From assembly GCA_940337035.1 (NCBI GenBank), contig CALNHX010000267.1, positions 310,001 through 374,000 on the forward strand: a DNA stretch of 64,000 nucleotides. Direction: 5' to 3'. Each line of letters starts with the position of its first letter. Position 1 is the first letter of the stretch. The notes beneath the pieces are model-generated. The model was given only the letters and a program-made list of their open reading frames with translations, was not told the DNA's origin and made no database searches. The position numbers were made by a program, and so were the translations under genes. Positions 19,914 to 32,531 of this stretch are shown piece by piece. This DNA comes from Agriotes lineatus (lineage: Eukaryota; Arthropoda; Insecta; Coleoptera; Elateridae).

Positions 19914-21076
19914 TGTAACGACCTTCGAGGCGGATCGCGTGCAGACAGATGAGTCAGCCTTCCAGATCATTCGAGAACGATCTCGGTGATTAATGCTCGC
20001 GACACGTCAGCATTGCTAGAATAATCGACTGAGATCGCAAAGTTTCCAGAAGGAATCCTCCGGCAATATATAAGCAAGCACAGCTGGAAAAACAGGAGTT
20101 TGAATCTAGCTTTGAAGTGCGCGAAGCTTGCCAGATAAATCATCCGTGGTTAAGACGTGTGAAAATAAATAATAGTAATTTATTATACAAGACGATAAAG
20201 TTAAATTTTATCCACGAGTGAATCGTTTAACGTCGAGACGAAGTCGAGACGTTAATGATTCAAGAGTGGATAGAAATAACTTTATCGTCGTGTATAATAA
20301 AATATTTTTTTCTATAGCAAGAAATTTAACAATTTGGAAAGAAAATAAGGACAGTCAATGACATTTCAAAATGTCAGTAGCTGGATTGGGTTGCTACGAT
20401 AATACGAAGCTGTCATAGTTAATTTAAACAAAAGTTACAAAATTAAATTACTTTATCTATCCTTGATGTTAAAGTGCTACTTTATCTACCCTTGCTGTTA
20501 AAGTAAAGCTTAACCTTTTGTTTTGAGTTGATAAAACCACACTTTAACATGTGCTATAGAAAAATAGTAATTTATTATACAAGACGATAAAGTTAAATTT
20601 TATCCACGAGTGAATCGTTTAACGTCGAGACGAAGTCGAGACGTTAATGATTCAAGAGTGGATAGATATAACTTTATCGTCGTGTCTAATACAATATTTT
20701 TTTCTATAGCAAGAATTTTAACAATTTCAAAAGAAAATAAAGACAGTCCATGACATTTCAAAATGTCAGTAGCTAGATTGGGTTGCTACGATAATGCGAA
20801 GCTGTCATATTTAATTTAAACAATAGTTAGAAAATTAAATTACTTTATCTATCCTTGATGTTAAAGTGCTACTTTATCTACCCTTGCTGTTAAAGTAAAA
20901 CTTGACCTTTTGTTTTGAGTTGATAAAAGCACACTTTAACATGTGCTATAGAAAAAAGTGTATTTATTGTTAGAAATAGCTCCTGTTAGTGCATAAATAA
21001 TTTGTGTTCCGTATTAATAGTTCTTGTGTTTTTGTAAATCGTTAAGTTAAATTGCTGTAAATAAATGCTTAAAACA
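19914..21076 (+). mobile_element. Probable solo LTR interrupted by a tandem dimer insertion
   Basis: Begins TGTAACGACC and ends GCTTAAAACA, with a TATATAAG box near 20070, a GC-richer upstream part and an AATAAA signal at 21060: the layout of an LTR promoter and R-U5 region. No primer-binding site, gag or pol lies on either side and no target duplication is clear, so solo status is inference. About 790 bp of it is a nested dimer (20171-20957). Confidence 0.5.
20171..20957 (+). repeat. Tandem dimer of a ~400-bp unit with internal hairpin
   Basis: Two direct copies (20171-20572 and 20573-20957), each opening AATAGTAATTTATTATAC and closing GTGCTATAGAAAAA. Inside each unit a ~58-bp-arm hairpin (TTATTATACAAGACGATAAAG .. 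CTTTATCGTCGTGTATAATA) centres on GTCGAGACGAAGTCGAGAC. The rest of each unit is bounded by TTTTTCTATAGC and GCTATAGAAAAA. So each unit is one hairpin MITE plus one short-TIR MITE, duplicated together. Confidence 0.85.
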
Positions 21077-21162
21077 AGAAGCGGCGTATAATTTTTAATA
21101 GTCCAGAAGATAAATCGTAACAATAGTATTTTCTAATGTGTTTTATACACGATTTTGGTATA

Positions 21163-21182
21163 GTAGTAGTAGTAGTAGTAGT
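21163..21182 (+). repeat. (TAG)n microsatellite
   Basis: Six to seven perfect TAG units in otherwise unremarkable noncoding sequence. Confidence 0.9.
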
Positions 21183-21671
21183 ATTTGTAGGGAGACTGAT
21201 GTCAAGCAAGTAGACCTTTATAGGTAATTTTTTCCAACCTCGTGGACAAGGGCTAGGCATGCTGAGTACAGGTACTTTAGTCCTACTTATTATTTTGCCG
21301 AGACTAAGGAGTACCAACCCTAGCAAGAAATCTTTTACATGCTACAAATCGTAGTAGCATGAAATCCACGGCTTTACATCACTTCCGAATGATGAGGTTA
21401 TTGTATAGATTATCAGAAGAAAACAAGTCTTATAATTTTAATTTCCACATTAAATGAACAACGAGACAGCTGTATGAAAAGTAAAACATATAAACAGTTA
21501 CAGTTTTTTAATTGGCGCTTTAAGCTTTTCTCCGTACATCTGTTAATTCCTGTACCAGCTGCCTCTTACACTATGAAACTGCTCGCCCCTTGTCGCAGTT
21601 CTTTTTCCTATTCTGATTCCTACAACGTCTTTTACAGGAATGTATATATCAGTTATAATTCCTGCGGTATA

Positions 21672-24600
21672 CTAGAATAGTAATAATAATAATAATCCCA
21701 TTATTCCCAATTGGGACATAAAGTACTCGTATATTCTCTCCAGTTGTCCTTTTCCTTTGCTATTTGGCTCAGTTGTGCTATAGTCTTTCCTGTTTCTTGT
21801 TTTACAGTTCTCCTCCACGTTTTTCGCGGGCGACCTCTGTTTCTGAAACCCTGAGGGTTCCATTTCAAAACTTTTCTGCAAATTTCGGTTTAATTTTTTC
21901 GCAACGTATGCCCTAACCATAAATATTTTCTTCTCCTAATTTCTATATTAATGTCCACCTGATTTGTTCGGTCCCAAAGATCTTTGTTGGAAATAATGTC
22001 TGGCCACCAAATTCTTAATATACCCCGCAAACACCTATTTACAAACACCTGCAGTTTCTGCTTTACTAGTTCTGTAACCGTCCACGATTCCGACCCATAA
22101 AGTAGAACAGGTTTTACCATTGCATCAAACACTCGCATTTTGGGTTTAATAGTTAAAGTACTTGCACGCCAAACACTGTTTAATCCCGCATACACACCAC
22201 GAGCTTTATTAATTCTTTTAACACACTATCATTTATAGATACTACGCTTCCTAAATATGTGAACTCACTTACATGTTAGACTGCGTTGTCATTTATCTGA
22301 ATGTTGACTGGTTTCACTACATTCATACACATGTACTTGGTCTTTTTAATGTTTATTTGTAAACCGACTTTTTCAGACTCCTCACATAGTTTATTTACTT
22401 TGACTTGCATGTGTTTTCCTGAGTGTGCTAGTAAACAGATATCATCGGCAAAATCTAGGTTCTCCAGAGTTTCACAAATATTGCATTGTATTCCTCTCCG
22501 TTGCGTTCCCGTTACCCTCCTTAAAACATCGTGGAGCACTATTATAAAAAGCAAAGGTGAGAGGGAACACCCTTGCCGCACACCATTTGTAGTTTGGAAA
22601 GCATCCGATAATACACCTTTGTGAGAAATCCTGCATTCGTATTCATTATAACCTTCTTTAATTAAATTTATAATCTTCTGGGTTACGCCTTTGTTTTTAA
22701 GCGATGTCCATATACTCTGTCTGTCTAAGCGATCAAAAGCTTTTTGAAAATCAATTAACTTTAAGTACAGGGGAGAGTTGTATTCTAAGGTTTGCTCCAT
22801 TATTATTCTGAGTGTTATTATATGATCTAAACATGATCTGTTCGCTATAAAACCACACTCTTCACTCCGCAGTTTTTCATCTAGCACTGTTAATATTCTA
22901 TCGAGGATAATTTTGTAAAACATTTTATTCACAGTGTGTCACGTCGCCCTTCTTTGGTAACTTTATGATCACTCCAACTCTCCAGTCTTTTGGGAACTGC
23001 TCTTTTACCCAAATCATGTCCATTAGTTGTTTCAGCAAAGTTGTAGTACCTTGTACATCAATCTTTAGCATTTCATCTGTAATTTGGTCAACACCTGCAG
23101 CTTTACCATTTTTAGTTTTATAATAGCTTTTCTAATTTCTTCCTCCGTAGGTGGCTCCATGCTGATATTAAGCTCTTCTCTTTGGTATGAAATTTCTTGC
23201 ACTTCAGCTACATCTTTTGGTTCTGCATTTAAAGTTTCTTTAAAATGTTTCAGCCATCTTTCCATTTGTTGTTCGCGCGTACACAACAGATTGCCATCTT
23301 TGCTCGTTACGACTGTATTTACATTTTTCTTCCAGATAGGGTCTTTATGTTTCTAAATAATTCTCTAGAATCTTTCCTATTTGCAGCTTCTTGTGCTTTG
23401 TGGGCTATAGCTTGAACAGATTTCCTTTTATCTGTTTTAATTGCCTTTTTAATAGTTTTGCTGATCTTTACATAGTTTTCTTGCTCTTCCTGCTGCTTAT
23501 TTACACATTTCGCTGATAATTTTCGTAACTTAATTATTTTCCTTTCGTTTATCAAATCCCACGTAGTATCACTTATCCACTTGTTTCTGCTATGTGTTGT
23601 AGTAGTTCCTAATATTTTGTTACATGCGTTTAGTAATACGCCTTTACATTGCTGCCATGCCGCTTCAACTGTTCCATTAAAATCAATTTTATTCTCATTT
23701 TCTTGTATATAATTCTTAAACGTTTGCTTAATTTTATCGTCCCTTGCTTTATTTGTATTGTATTTTAGGCAGCGTATTCCTTTTTTTTTTCGTTGCTTCT
23801 TAGTGAAATTTATTAAGAGTTTCCCTACCAACAGGTAGTGATCTGTTCCCGCTTCTGCACCTCTTCTAGCAGTAAGTTGGCCCATTTTTGGTTTATACAG
23901 ATATGATCTATCTGGTTTTCTATGTTTTGTCCGGGCGATACCCATGTAACCTTGTGGCAATCCTTGTGTTTAAATACCGTTCCTCCTATTTTTAGTCCTT
24001 GCAATCCACAGAACTCTACAAGTAATTCACCGTTCCCATAATGTGTTCTAAGCCCTCATTATCTGTTCCTACCTTGGCGTTGAAGTCGCCTATTAATATT
24101 ATGACATCTACCCTGTGTACATTTTCCATAGTGCGGTTAAGCATATTTTCTTTCATCTCATAGTCTGTAATATTCGTGGGTGCATAGCACTGTACTACCG
24201 TATTTTTTTTCTTGCCAAGGTCTAACCGTGCTACTATGATTATTTCGTTGATTGGTTTCCATTCTATTAGACATGCCTTCGTCTTTCTACTAAAGATAAT
24301 GCCCACACCATATTGATGCTCCCTCTCCTCACCTAAGCCAGAGTATATAAACATATGTTGCCCTAGCATAACTTCCCCAGAACCTGTCCACCTGCATTAA
24401 CTCAAGCCTAAAATTTCGATTTTGTAATTCGCCATTTCTTTCATCACTTGCGCTAATTTTCCTTCTTGGTATAATGTTTTAACGTTCCACTGGCCTAATT
24501 TTATAATGTCTCTTTTTATTTGTTTATTTGCTACCGGTACATTCCTTAACTTCAATTTTTCTTCATTTTCATGCCACGCACCTAAATGTAGATCATCCGT

Positions 24601-24720
24601 TGTCGGTTGCCATTTCGTTGCAGTCGTCTCTTTATAATCATCCGCAAGTGTTTTTAGTTTTTTGAATGTTTTTTCACGAGCTTGCCAGTAGTAGAATCCC
24701 AGATCCATATTTCACCGTTT
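21672..24720 (-). pseudogene. LINE ORF2: APE endonuclease, reverse transcriptase, C-terminal domain
   Basis: Read from 24708 leftwards. Endonuclease start is KLGQWNVKTLYQEGKL and YKIEILGLS; then VIILIGDFNAKVG, carrying the catalytic GDFN (24016-24369); then a linker rich in Lys (23319-23960); RT with FIANRSCLDHIITL, LIDFQKAFDRLDRQ, NGVRQGCSLSPLLF and the LDFADDI box (22276-22932); finally LLYGSESWTVTELVK and YLWLGHTLRKN (21890-22195). At least five frame breaks separate these pieces, so no functional protein is made. This is nearly full length, unlike the other LINE relics here. Clade not assigned; the C-terminal layout is RTE-like. Confidence 0.88.
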
Positions 24721-24976
24721 TTAATTAGCTTCCGATATCCTACTTTAACTTGCATACCATTTTGTCTTTCTTGATACGCCACTTGCCTGATTATTCTCTA
24801 TACATTTCGCTCATCTGCTGTTAAATCATCTTCTACAAAAATGTTTGATCCTTTTAGTTTAAATTTGTTTTTCATAATTTCTCGTTTCTGGTTTCAATTT
24901 TCTATTTTAGCTATTATGATCGTTTTGTTGTTAACTGTTTTTATTTGTTTCGCCTGTACAGATTTTATGGTTACAT

Positions 24977-25501
24977 TCAGCTTGTTATTAAGATATTGTC
25001 TACTTCTTCCTTTTTCTTTCCGTGCTGGCATTCAAGTCCAGTTATTTTAATATTATTTTGCCTTTCCCTATTCTCCAATACTTCAAACTTTTTCTCTAAT
25101 ATATTTATTCGTTCTGTTAATTTTGTATTTATTTCCTTAAGCTCTTTAATTTCCCGTATATAATCCTGCTGGCCTGTTTTAATTTCACTTAATTCGATCA
25201 TAAGTGTTTTAATCATTTCCTTTGATTCTTGCATATCCGCCCTACTCTTGTCTTTGGGTAACGTTCTAGGGGTTTTTTTGCTTTTGCTAAAAGTTTCTTC
25301 CCCGTCGTCTACTTGTTGTCTTTTCCGTTTGCTCTCTTCGGTAGTCGAGCTATCACTAGCATAATTCGATGCAAATTGTTTCTTGTTTATTTTGCTATTT
25401 ATTGCTGACCTGGCGCGATAACTCCGATGGCCTCTCCGCTGCGATACGGCACTTTGCTTGTTTTTCCGCCGTTTTCGTTGTACGCGCTTGGACTGCCGCA
25501 C
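24977..25501 (-). pseudogene. LINE ORF1 with basic N-terminus and coiled coil
   Basis: A 174-residue frame immediately upstream of the LINE ORF2 on the same strand. The first ~40 residues are rich in Arg and Lys. From about residue 90 a long heptad-like helix follows (MIELSEIKTGQQDYIREIKE, then LTERINILEKKFEVL), ending RERQNNIKITGLE, which is typical of LINE ORF1 proteins just before their RNA-binding domain. It chaperones element RNA in intact relatives. The downstream part is lost by frameshift. Confidence 0.72.
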
Positions 25502-25825
25502 TGATTTACAATTGGTTGAAGCGGAAACGCGAAATTGAGCGGATGTGTAATTGTCGAGCTCCGATATATTAACTCTAAAACGGATCGTATCGAGTTAGAT
25601 AATTACAGTGACAGTAATAGTTGAAGAGTAGTGAGTGTTAAGACTATAGCAAAGAGTTAAAACAATCAAAAGATGTAGGTATCCTAGAAAACAAAACACA
25701 ATTCGTTTACTTATTCGACATAGTTAATTTCATACCTCTGTCCTACTACAGCAGCGAACCTTCTCGCAATAAAGGAGCAGCTTCGCTATCGCGATATGTT
25801 GTTCCACTTGTACTGCTTGCAATAT

Positions 25826-26330
25826 ACAGGGTGTTATGGAAATGAGTGCAAATATTTTAACCAGTGATAGAGTTCACCAAAATGAACAACTTTTCTATTT
25901 ATCGTTTTTCATTTAATCGCATATTTTCTTAATCATTTATCTCCCCTAAATTTGACGAGCCGCTTGGTAAAGAAATCTAAGTTAAAGGTGAACGACACAA
26001 GTATATTAAAACTGCAAACTTCGTGCATAAAAAACATGCAGTCAATAACTTACCTACCATTGATAAAGTAGGTCTAGATGTGAACTAATGGTTTTATCAG
26101 TACCTATGCAGTTTTTGTTGGTTTGCATATCAAAGATATGTTTTTTGTGTTTTGTACCATTAAACTAAAATATTATTCCATAGGCGGCTATGCATTTTTA
26201 GAGTAAAATTGTTTTGAATTTTAACTTAGTTTTGAGGACGTTTTCGAAAAAATTATAAATGGGGAAGTTGCTAGTTTAGCGAGTTCTATTACGGGTTAAA
26301 ATATTTGCACTCATTTCTCTAACACCCTGT
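25826..26330. mobile_element. Tc1/mariner-type MITE with ACAGGGTGTT ends, 505 bp
   Basis: The left end, ACAGGGTGTTATGGAAATG then AGTGCAAATATTTTAAC, is mirrored by the right end, GTTAAAATATTTGCACTCAT then TTCTCTAACACCCTGT. TIRs are ~70 bp, flanked by TA-type bases. The centre is AT-rich and noncoding. Confidence 0.9.
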
Positions 26331-26900
26331 ATACGAGTATTATATTCTGAGCTTTATTAAAAATATCATTAAATACCGAAAAACTAGCCAATAAGTTTTG
26401 GCTACGAATTTTTACGGTATGCCGAAGATGTTTCACTTCATCAGTGAACATCGGCTCAGTTTGGATTTGGATGCCAATTTCTTGTGTCGCAGTTTCGAAG
26501 CGCATTAATATTTGACCAGTAACCTAGAATGCGATGGAATATTAAGTTCGAATCGGCTCGGTGGCCTAATCCGTAAAGTGGACGATGATTATTTAAACTT
26601 ACATTACAAACGTTGAAAGAATATTGTAGGTAAATAATGTAGAAACCGTAGATTACCTTAACTTTTTTTACGTTTAATTGAGTATTTCCCATTCGATATA
26701 AATGTACTTCGCATATTCCGGAACCATCGGTGAAATTTCAGTTTGATCGTCGCATATTTCTGCGTTGTATTCTTTTGGGACGGCTTTTAAAATAAATTCT
26801 TGTTTTAACCGATTTTTATATTCAAAGATGCAAGAACCTGTCATTTTACTCAACGCTTAATAGTTTGACAATCAAGTTTCACAGTATGTCATTTAATTGT
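26331..26900 (-). other. Coding-like minus-strand fragments, unidentified
   Basis: From about 26846 leftwards a frame reads MTGSCIFEYKNRLKQEFIL and later MVPEYAKYIYIEWEIL before a stop. A second piece near 26310-26505 reads RFETATQEIGIQIQTEP and DEVKHLRHTVKIR after a possible acceptor. They could be exons of a decayed gene or element; no family is recognised. The second piece contains CACTGATGAAGTGAAACATC. Confidence 0.25.
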
Positions 26901-27099
26901 CATTACCAAAGTCGCTGTTCAAATTTCCATTTTAGATTACTGCGTATGCGCAGTGGACCGTACCCTATCAAAAATTGACTCACGCTTGCCCGACTTATCT
27001 AACTATATACTGGGTCTCTATCCTATTCTAGTTGTTCAAGTAACGGCAAACGATGCATTTCGCGACGGTGAATATTCATCAAAACAGATACAATAAAAG

Positions 27100-27410
27100 G
27101 AAATAAATATTTAATTGAAATGGTACAACATAACAAAGGAGCACAAAGAATCAAAATTGACGTTAGTATTTGGTATTGACTTTTCTAGCGTGGATAGCTA
27201 CTAAATTTGAAAGTAATTCTTACGGAAGATTGTCTCATTCTTCTGCCAGTACTGCTATCAGTTCGTGAAGTTTATCTGGTATGTATATTCTTATTCTTAT
27301 TCTTCTTGCTAGCATGTCCCAAACATGTTCAATGATATTTAAGTCTAGGCTGCGAAATTTCAGGAATTTCCAAGTCTTGCAAATACAGTTGTATTACGTT
27401 GGCAACGTGT
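27100..27410 (-). pseudogene. Tc1-like transposase, C-terminal half (split by MULE)
   Basis: The minus strand reads NVIQLYLQDLEIPEISQPRL then KYH and, after a stop, TCLGHAS, matching the Tc1 block that normally reads YLQDxxIxxLDWPxxSPDxNPIEHVWD; the second catalytic Asp and the DE pair region are eroded. Its N-terminal partner lies at 32828-33330, on the far side of the MULE insertion. Confidence 0.7.
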
Positions 27411-27699
27411 GGGCGGGACGCAAATTTCCATTCCCTATACACATTGGTGACCGGAGTCACGAATTAGTATAGAAAACGAAAATTTTTCAGGCGCGCTACG
27501 AACCCTATACAATTTCGTTGCCCTCGCGCCGTCAGCCATTACTGGCAAGACTTGCACTCTTGACGACCGGATGGTCAACGTCATGTGCTCGTATTATGGT
27601 GGCCACGTTCACCATTTTATTACTACACAGATAGTAAATAGTCGGCTATTTTAATTGTTACAAAGAATATTACATCATTTAAATTAAATAACTTTACCT

Positions 27700-28091
27700 A
27701 ATAATGACTTGCGTGATAAATGTTATTCAGTTATTTGATAATGAATGTCGTATTGTAAACGAAAACGAAAATATAGGAAGTAAAAACGTCGAATTGAGAA
27801 CAAAGTTTAGACCTGAGCTCTGTGCAGAAGACAACAAATTGGATAAAAGAATATTCTCAGGCGACTAGGGCAAATTGGATTGTTAAAAGAAATTATGTAA
27901 ATTCCAAAAGATACTTATATAGAAACGATTTTATCTGTCAACACTCATCAAAAAACCAAGTAGGGAATCAGTGCCTTCGACAACGTAACAAGGACTGCAA
28001 AATGCAAATAAATGTATGGGTACGAATAAATAATGCTAACACTAGAAGAATTGATAAATTGATTCGCTTAGGACTTAATAAACGATTAAGG
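27700..28091 (+). pseudogene. MULE N-terminal zinc-finger exon (FLYWCH/WRKY-like)
   Basis: After a frameshift the + strand reads SQATRANWIVKRNYVNSKRY, then FICQHSSKNQ, RNKDCKMQINVW and IDKLIRLGLNKRLR. The CxH and C spacing with an aromatic strand is that of the DNA-binding finger heading insect MULE transposases. The exon ends at a good donor (AAG followed by GTAAGT at 28092). Stops in the first part disable it. Confidence 0.65.
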
Positions 28092-28639
28092 TAAGTAGCA
28101 ATGTTCTATTTATTCCTTGACACACAGTATTGAATATACAGGGTGGTTGTAAATCAATTATTTCACGGAGAGAATTTTTATATAATATTTGTCCTATAAA
28201 GTTTAATTCTATCCAATATCGAGTTCATATAGCACTAGTCCGATATTTCATTAATTTTACTTAATGCTTCGATATTACTTTAATTAGGTGATAATTAAAT
28301 AGACTCAGTCGTATTTTGATCAAAACTTAAATTATTGATTTTATACTTCTTTGTTAATACTTAATTTAACTTTAGAACAAATCTATCCATACATTAGGTT
28401 AATTTTTAAAAACCTACATCTAAAATTTGTCGTTTATTGGATCAGATTTATCAAAAAACTTAGTTATAATGGCGAGTATTAGGTGATATCTTTCAATTGT
28501 TTTACCATACATCAATGACTTATTTGATTGAAGCTCTCAAATATTTAGATCATACTTAAAATACTAAAGTATTACAAATAAAACAGTTATGCCTAGTTTA
28601 GCTAATCCAAATATTATTATAGTAGTATTTATAGTCAGT

Positions 28640-30310
28640 TGTAACTGGGCGATATTTTTTTTTAGTTTTACTGCGTATTTACAACTAGTCTAATAGACTA
28701 ACAATCAAATGAGCTGATGTACATGGCATGTAGGGAGTTACACCATAAGGTGGTCTCCTGTTACTAGCTTAATTAGTCAGATCACTAAACTTTGTCCGTT
28801 TCAAACGTCTTGTTACATTAACTATATTTAACAAGTCTGTCACTAATTCACTGGGATGGTCACTAATTCGGGCCTCATACCTGTTACAGAAGTCTTGAAT
28901 TACATCTTTGATCCACGGGATTTTCAGGTCATTGTGTAATATTTTGTTATTTATATACAATTCGGCGTTTGCCATTGCACGAAGTGTTTTACTTTGAAAT
29001 AGTTGAAGAATCTCTATGTTGGATGACTTAACATACCCCCAAAACTGGATCTCATATGTCCATATCGGCACTATCACGGTTTTATACAGCAATACTTTGT
29101 TTGTCAAACTTAGTTGAGATTTCCGTCCAAGAAGCCAACATCTTCTTCACGCGGATATCTAATTCTTTCCTATTGGTTTTTATATGTGTCTTCCAAGTGA
29201 GTTTGTTATCAAGATGTATGCCAAGATATTTTACGTCTTCTTTGTATGGTATATGAATTCCATTAAAGGTTACTGGACGTGGGTCAATTTTCCGAAGGGT
29301 GAATTTTATGGACGTTGATTTATTTTCATTGATTTTAATTCTCCAAGCTGTTGTCCATCTTTCGAGAGTCTCTAGTGTATTTTGTAAGTTTCCTGTTGCT
29401 TGGATTGGGTCATTGTGGGAAGATAGTATGGTCGTATCGTCCGCAAAAGTGGCAATTACAACGTTGTCAGGAACAGGTAAATCTGCTGTGAATAGCTGAT
29501 ATAATGTGGGACCCAGGACGCTACCCTGCGGTGCACCAGCTTTAGCAAGTTGGATTGGAGAACGGCTATTGTTTAGTTTGACTTGAAAATATCTGTTTTC
29601 TATATACGACTTAAATAGCAGGTAGTATTGATAGGGAAGGTTTTTTTTTATCTTATAAAGTAGGCTTGGAATCCACACTCGATCAAATGCCTGACTTACG
29701 TCCAGGAACACAGCTGCACACACGCGTTTTTCTTCAAAATCTTTCTCTATACTATCCACTACCCTATGCACTTGTTCCAAGGTTGAGTATCTTCGGCTGA
29801 AACCGGTGTTGTGGGATTAGGTGATTTTCTTCCATAATAAGACTGAGTCTTCTTAGTAGTGTTCGCTCAAATAGCTTAGAAAGTACCGCTAGTAGTGAAA
29901 TCGGTCGATAAGAATCTGGCGATTGAGCTGGTTTCCCATGTTTTCCTATGAGAATAACTTCCGCAAATTTCCATTGAATGGAATAAAATCGGGTTCGTAT
30001 GATAGCTTTAAATATTTGTGTTATAGCTACCAATGCTTTCTTTGGCATCTGCTGAAGTAACTCGGCTGTGATGAGGTCGTAGCCTGGCTTTTTATGGGTT
30101 AGTGCTTGATGGGCAAGTCGAGTTGAAGTGGTGCTTCAAGGAATTCAAGTATTGCGGAGTCGTCTATTTAATTTTTTGTTGATTCGTGTGGTTGGAAAGT
30201 CGCAGCTAAGTGTTCACCAAATACTTTTGCTTTTTCTTCATCGCTGAGGGACCAAGACTGGGCGATATGTTTTTAGATTATTGGTGAGCATTCGCACTTA
30301 AATTCACGTT
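28640..30310 (-). pseudogene. Jockey-type LINE inserted in the MULE
   Basis: Reverse transcriptase of the Jockey clade on the minus strand: SYRPISLLAVLSKLFERTLL (29764-30048), then AVFLDVSQAFDRVW, AGAPQGSVLGPTLY and the FADDTTI box (29082-29780), then YLGIHLDNKLTWKTHI, VPIWTYEIQFWG and the CNRYEARISDHPSEL tail (28769-29107). The endonuclease and ORF1 are missing by 5' truncation. Frame breaks lie near 29770 and 29100. The ~120 bp left of 28760 is the probable 3'UTR. Its position between MULE exons shows it inserted later. Confidence 0.88.
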
Positions 30311-30559
30311 GCTGAAGCATACAGTTAGTTGCGAGTATGTAACGAAACAAACGCTTTATTTATTGACTATTTTAACAACAGCCTAGGAACTGATGGAATT
30401 AAGAAAATAATTTTATTGTCGACAACAATGAAAATAATATTTTAAAAATATTAAGGAAGGCTATGTATATTATAGCAAAGTTTACAGAATATATGTAGAA
30501 ACAAAAAAGTAGCACTAACACACAACTTTGCTTTTAGGGAAGAAAATTATTGAAATGGA

Positions 30560-31700
30560 AGCATATCTTCTACTATTGATCTAATCAAAACGAAAATACC
30601 TGCTTATGAAAAAATAGGAGTTATGATATCGGTTGAGGAATTTCCTAAGACAGTTTGCTTAGTAACTCCTATAATAAATAACAATAAATTTGCAGCCGAA
30701 ATAATTTTTGTCGATTCTACAGCTAGTTGCGATGAAAGCGGTGCAAGTATTACGCTTTTTATAGCAGGAACCAAGATTGGAGGAATACCATTAGGGTGTA
30801 TTATTCATAATGGCCAAACTGAAAATAAGTATTTTAATGCATTTCTTGCATTTAAAAATTTACTTGGAAGTAGCGGTTTTGAGGGTAAAGGTGGTCATAA
30901 TGTTTTCATGACAGACGATTCTACACCCAAAGGAAAAGCTTTAAACAGAGTATTTCCATCTTCTAAATTGTTATTATGTTCTTTTCACGTCTGTTAAGCT
31001 GTCTGGCGATGGCTGCGGAGCCAAAAACATAACATCGAGCAATTCGATCGTAAACCACTTATGTTAATCGTACAACTCCAAGAAAAAGTGAATGGTGTAT
31101 AGCATATAGCAAAGATTGTCTAACCAGAGGCCATAATACTAACAATCTTGTGGAGGCATCTATTCGAGTTATTAAGGATATTATTTTAAAACGATGCAAA
31201 GCATTTAATCCAGTTGCTCTGGCCGAATTGGTTATAAAAGTATTAGATAAACACCATCAGAGACGTATACAGTTTTCGAGTATCAAAACCTGAACTTGAC
31301 TACAAAAATTTTGCATTAAAGGAGCTGCACTTAATGTAGAAAAAATTCAGAATAATTTGTTTCATGTTAGCTCTACAATAGATTGCAAATGTGTATATAC
31401 AGTGCATTCCGAATTGGGATTATGTGAATGTCCTGCGGGCAAAGGTGGTGCGTTTTGTAAGCATCTTTGTGCATGGAATAGCATTAAGAGATAACATAAA
31501 CGAAACATTCTTTCAAAATATGTCATTAGAAATCGTCAACGGTTACACAAAAAATACATTATCTGAAAGTAGCGACTTTCTAAATCCTATGGTCGAAAAT
31601 AAAGAACAGGAATTAGATGAAATCGTAAGTATAACGTTTGTTAATGTAAAATAATATAAGGTGTTCCACGGTATTTTGACATATTTAGAACGTTTCTAAC
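30560..31700 (+). pseudogene. MULE transposase catalytic domain and SWIM finger
   Basis: The + strand reads LVTPIINNNKFAAEIIFVDS, TASCDESGASITLFIAG, FMTDDSTPKGKALNRVFP and LLCSFHVC, the MULE DDE core (DST and MTDD are the Asp positions). A TAA then replaces a codon before AVWRWL. After two shifts come SIRVIKDIILKRCKAFNP and a SWIM zinc finger, CKCVYTVHSELGLCECPAGK with FCKHLCAW (CxC..CxH). The frames are broken at 30996, near 31100 and near 31290. An intact relative would cut and paste the element. Confidence 0.85.
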
Positions 31701-32289
31701 GTGAAAACAGTTATACTTAAATATTGAAATGCGGTTTGAACAGGAAAGTCGCTTATTCTCCAAAGGTTTTTGCAAAAAACTTAAAAATTCAATATTGTAC
31801 AGGGAAAGAAATAAAATAAAATACACTACTTTCAAAGATTGGAAAACTTCATTATGTTAAATAGAGACCAGCAGATACCTTAGTTCTTCCTCTTTGTAGA
31901 GATACCTAGGTTTGTGGCTTTCTGGCTTTTTCTTGAAGCATTCAGAAAATACTGGTTTTCAAACAAAAGTGATCTCAAGGTCAAATGTCCGTTCGTGTAC
32001 AATATTAAACGTTTAAGTTTACCGAAAAAAACTTTGTAAAATAAACGACGTTTCTATCTAAACCGCATTTCAATATCTATAACCGTTTTCAAACTAGAAA
32101 CGATCAAAATGTGTCAAAATACCTAAATTCTTATTTTTATAGTCACCAACAAAAATAGAAACAGATATTGAAGCAGATGGAGGAAGTTCCTAAGAGATCG
32201 ACAGGTTATCCAATAATTTCATTAATATAACTAATATGGCAAAATTGCATTGTAGCAATCATATGATGCAAATACTTACACAATTACAC

Positions 32290-32531
32290 AATTTAACGAT
32301 ATTGAAACTCCATCACAATTATTAACTTTTTTGGATCTTACTTGGCGAGTAAGCATGGTAATGGAAAAAAATCGAGTGCAACCAACTGCAATTGCACGAA
32401 GAAGAAGTAATTACAAGGGGTCAATATCATTACAGGCTGGTTGCATTAAGAAAGCAGGGAAAAAGAAAAGACAAAGAAAATTAATCGAGAATATTTTAGC
32501 AAATAAACCTCATGCCCAATGGCATATGTAA
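32290..32531 (+). pseudogene. MULE transposase C-terminal exon
   Basis: Reads ETPSQLLTFLDLTWRVSM and NRVQPTAIARRRSNYKG, ending KLIENILANKPHAQWHM and a stop. The basic QPTAIARR motif is familiar from C-termini of insect MULE proteins. The frame is open over its whole length. About 590 bp of decayed noncoding sequence separates it from the SWIM segment, so it may be a separate exon. Confidence 0.6.

Noticed and set aside
19914..21076. Complete LTR retrotransposon
   Set aside because: No second LTR, primer-binding site, gag or pol was found on either side.
26420..26450. Second hammerhead candidate (CTGATGAAGTGAAACATC on the minus strand)
   Set aside because: No stem II can form between CTGATGA and GAAA; only three bases separate them.
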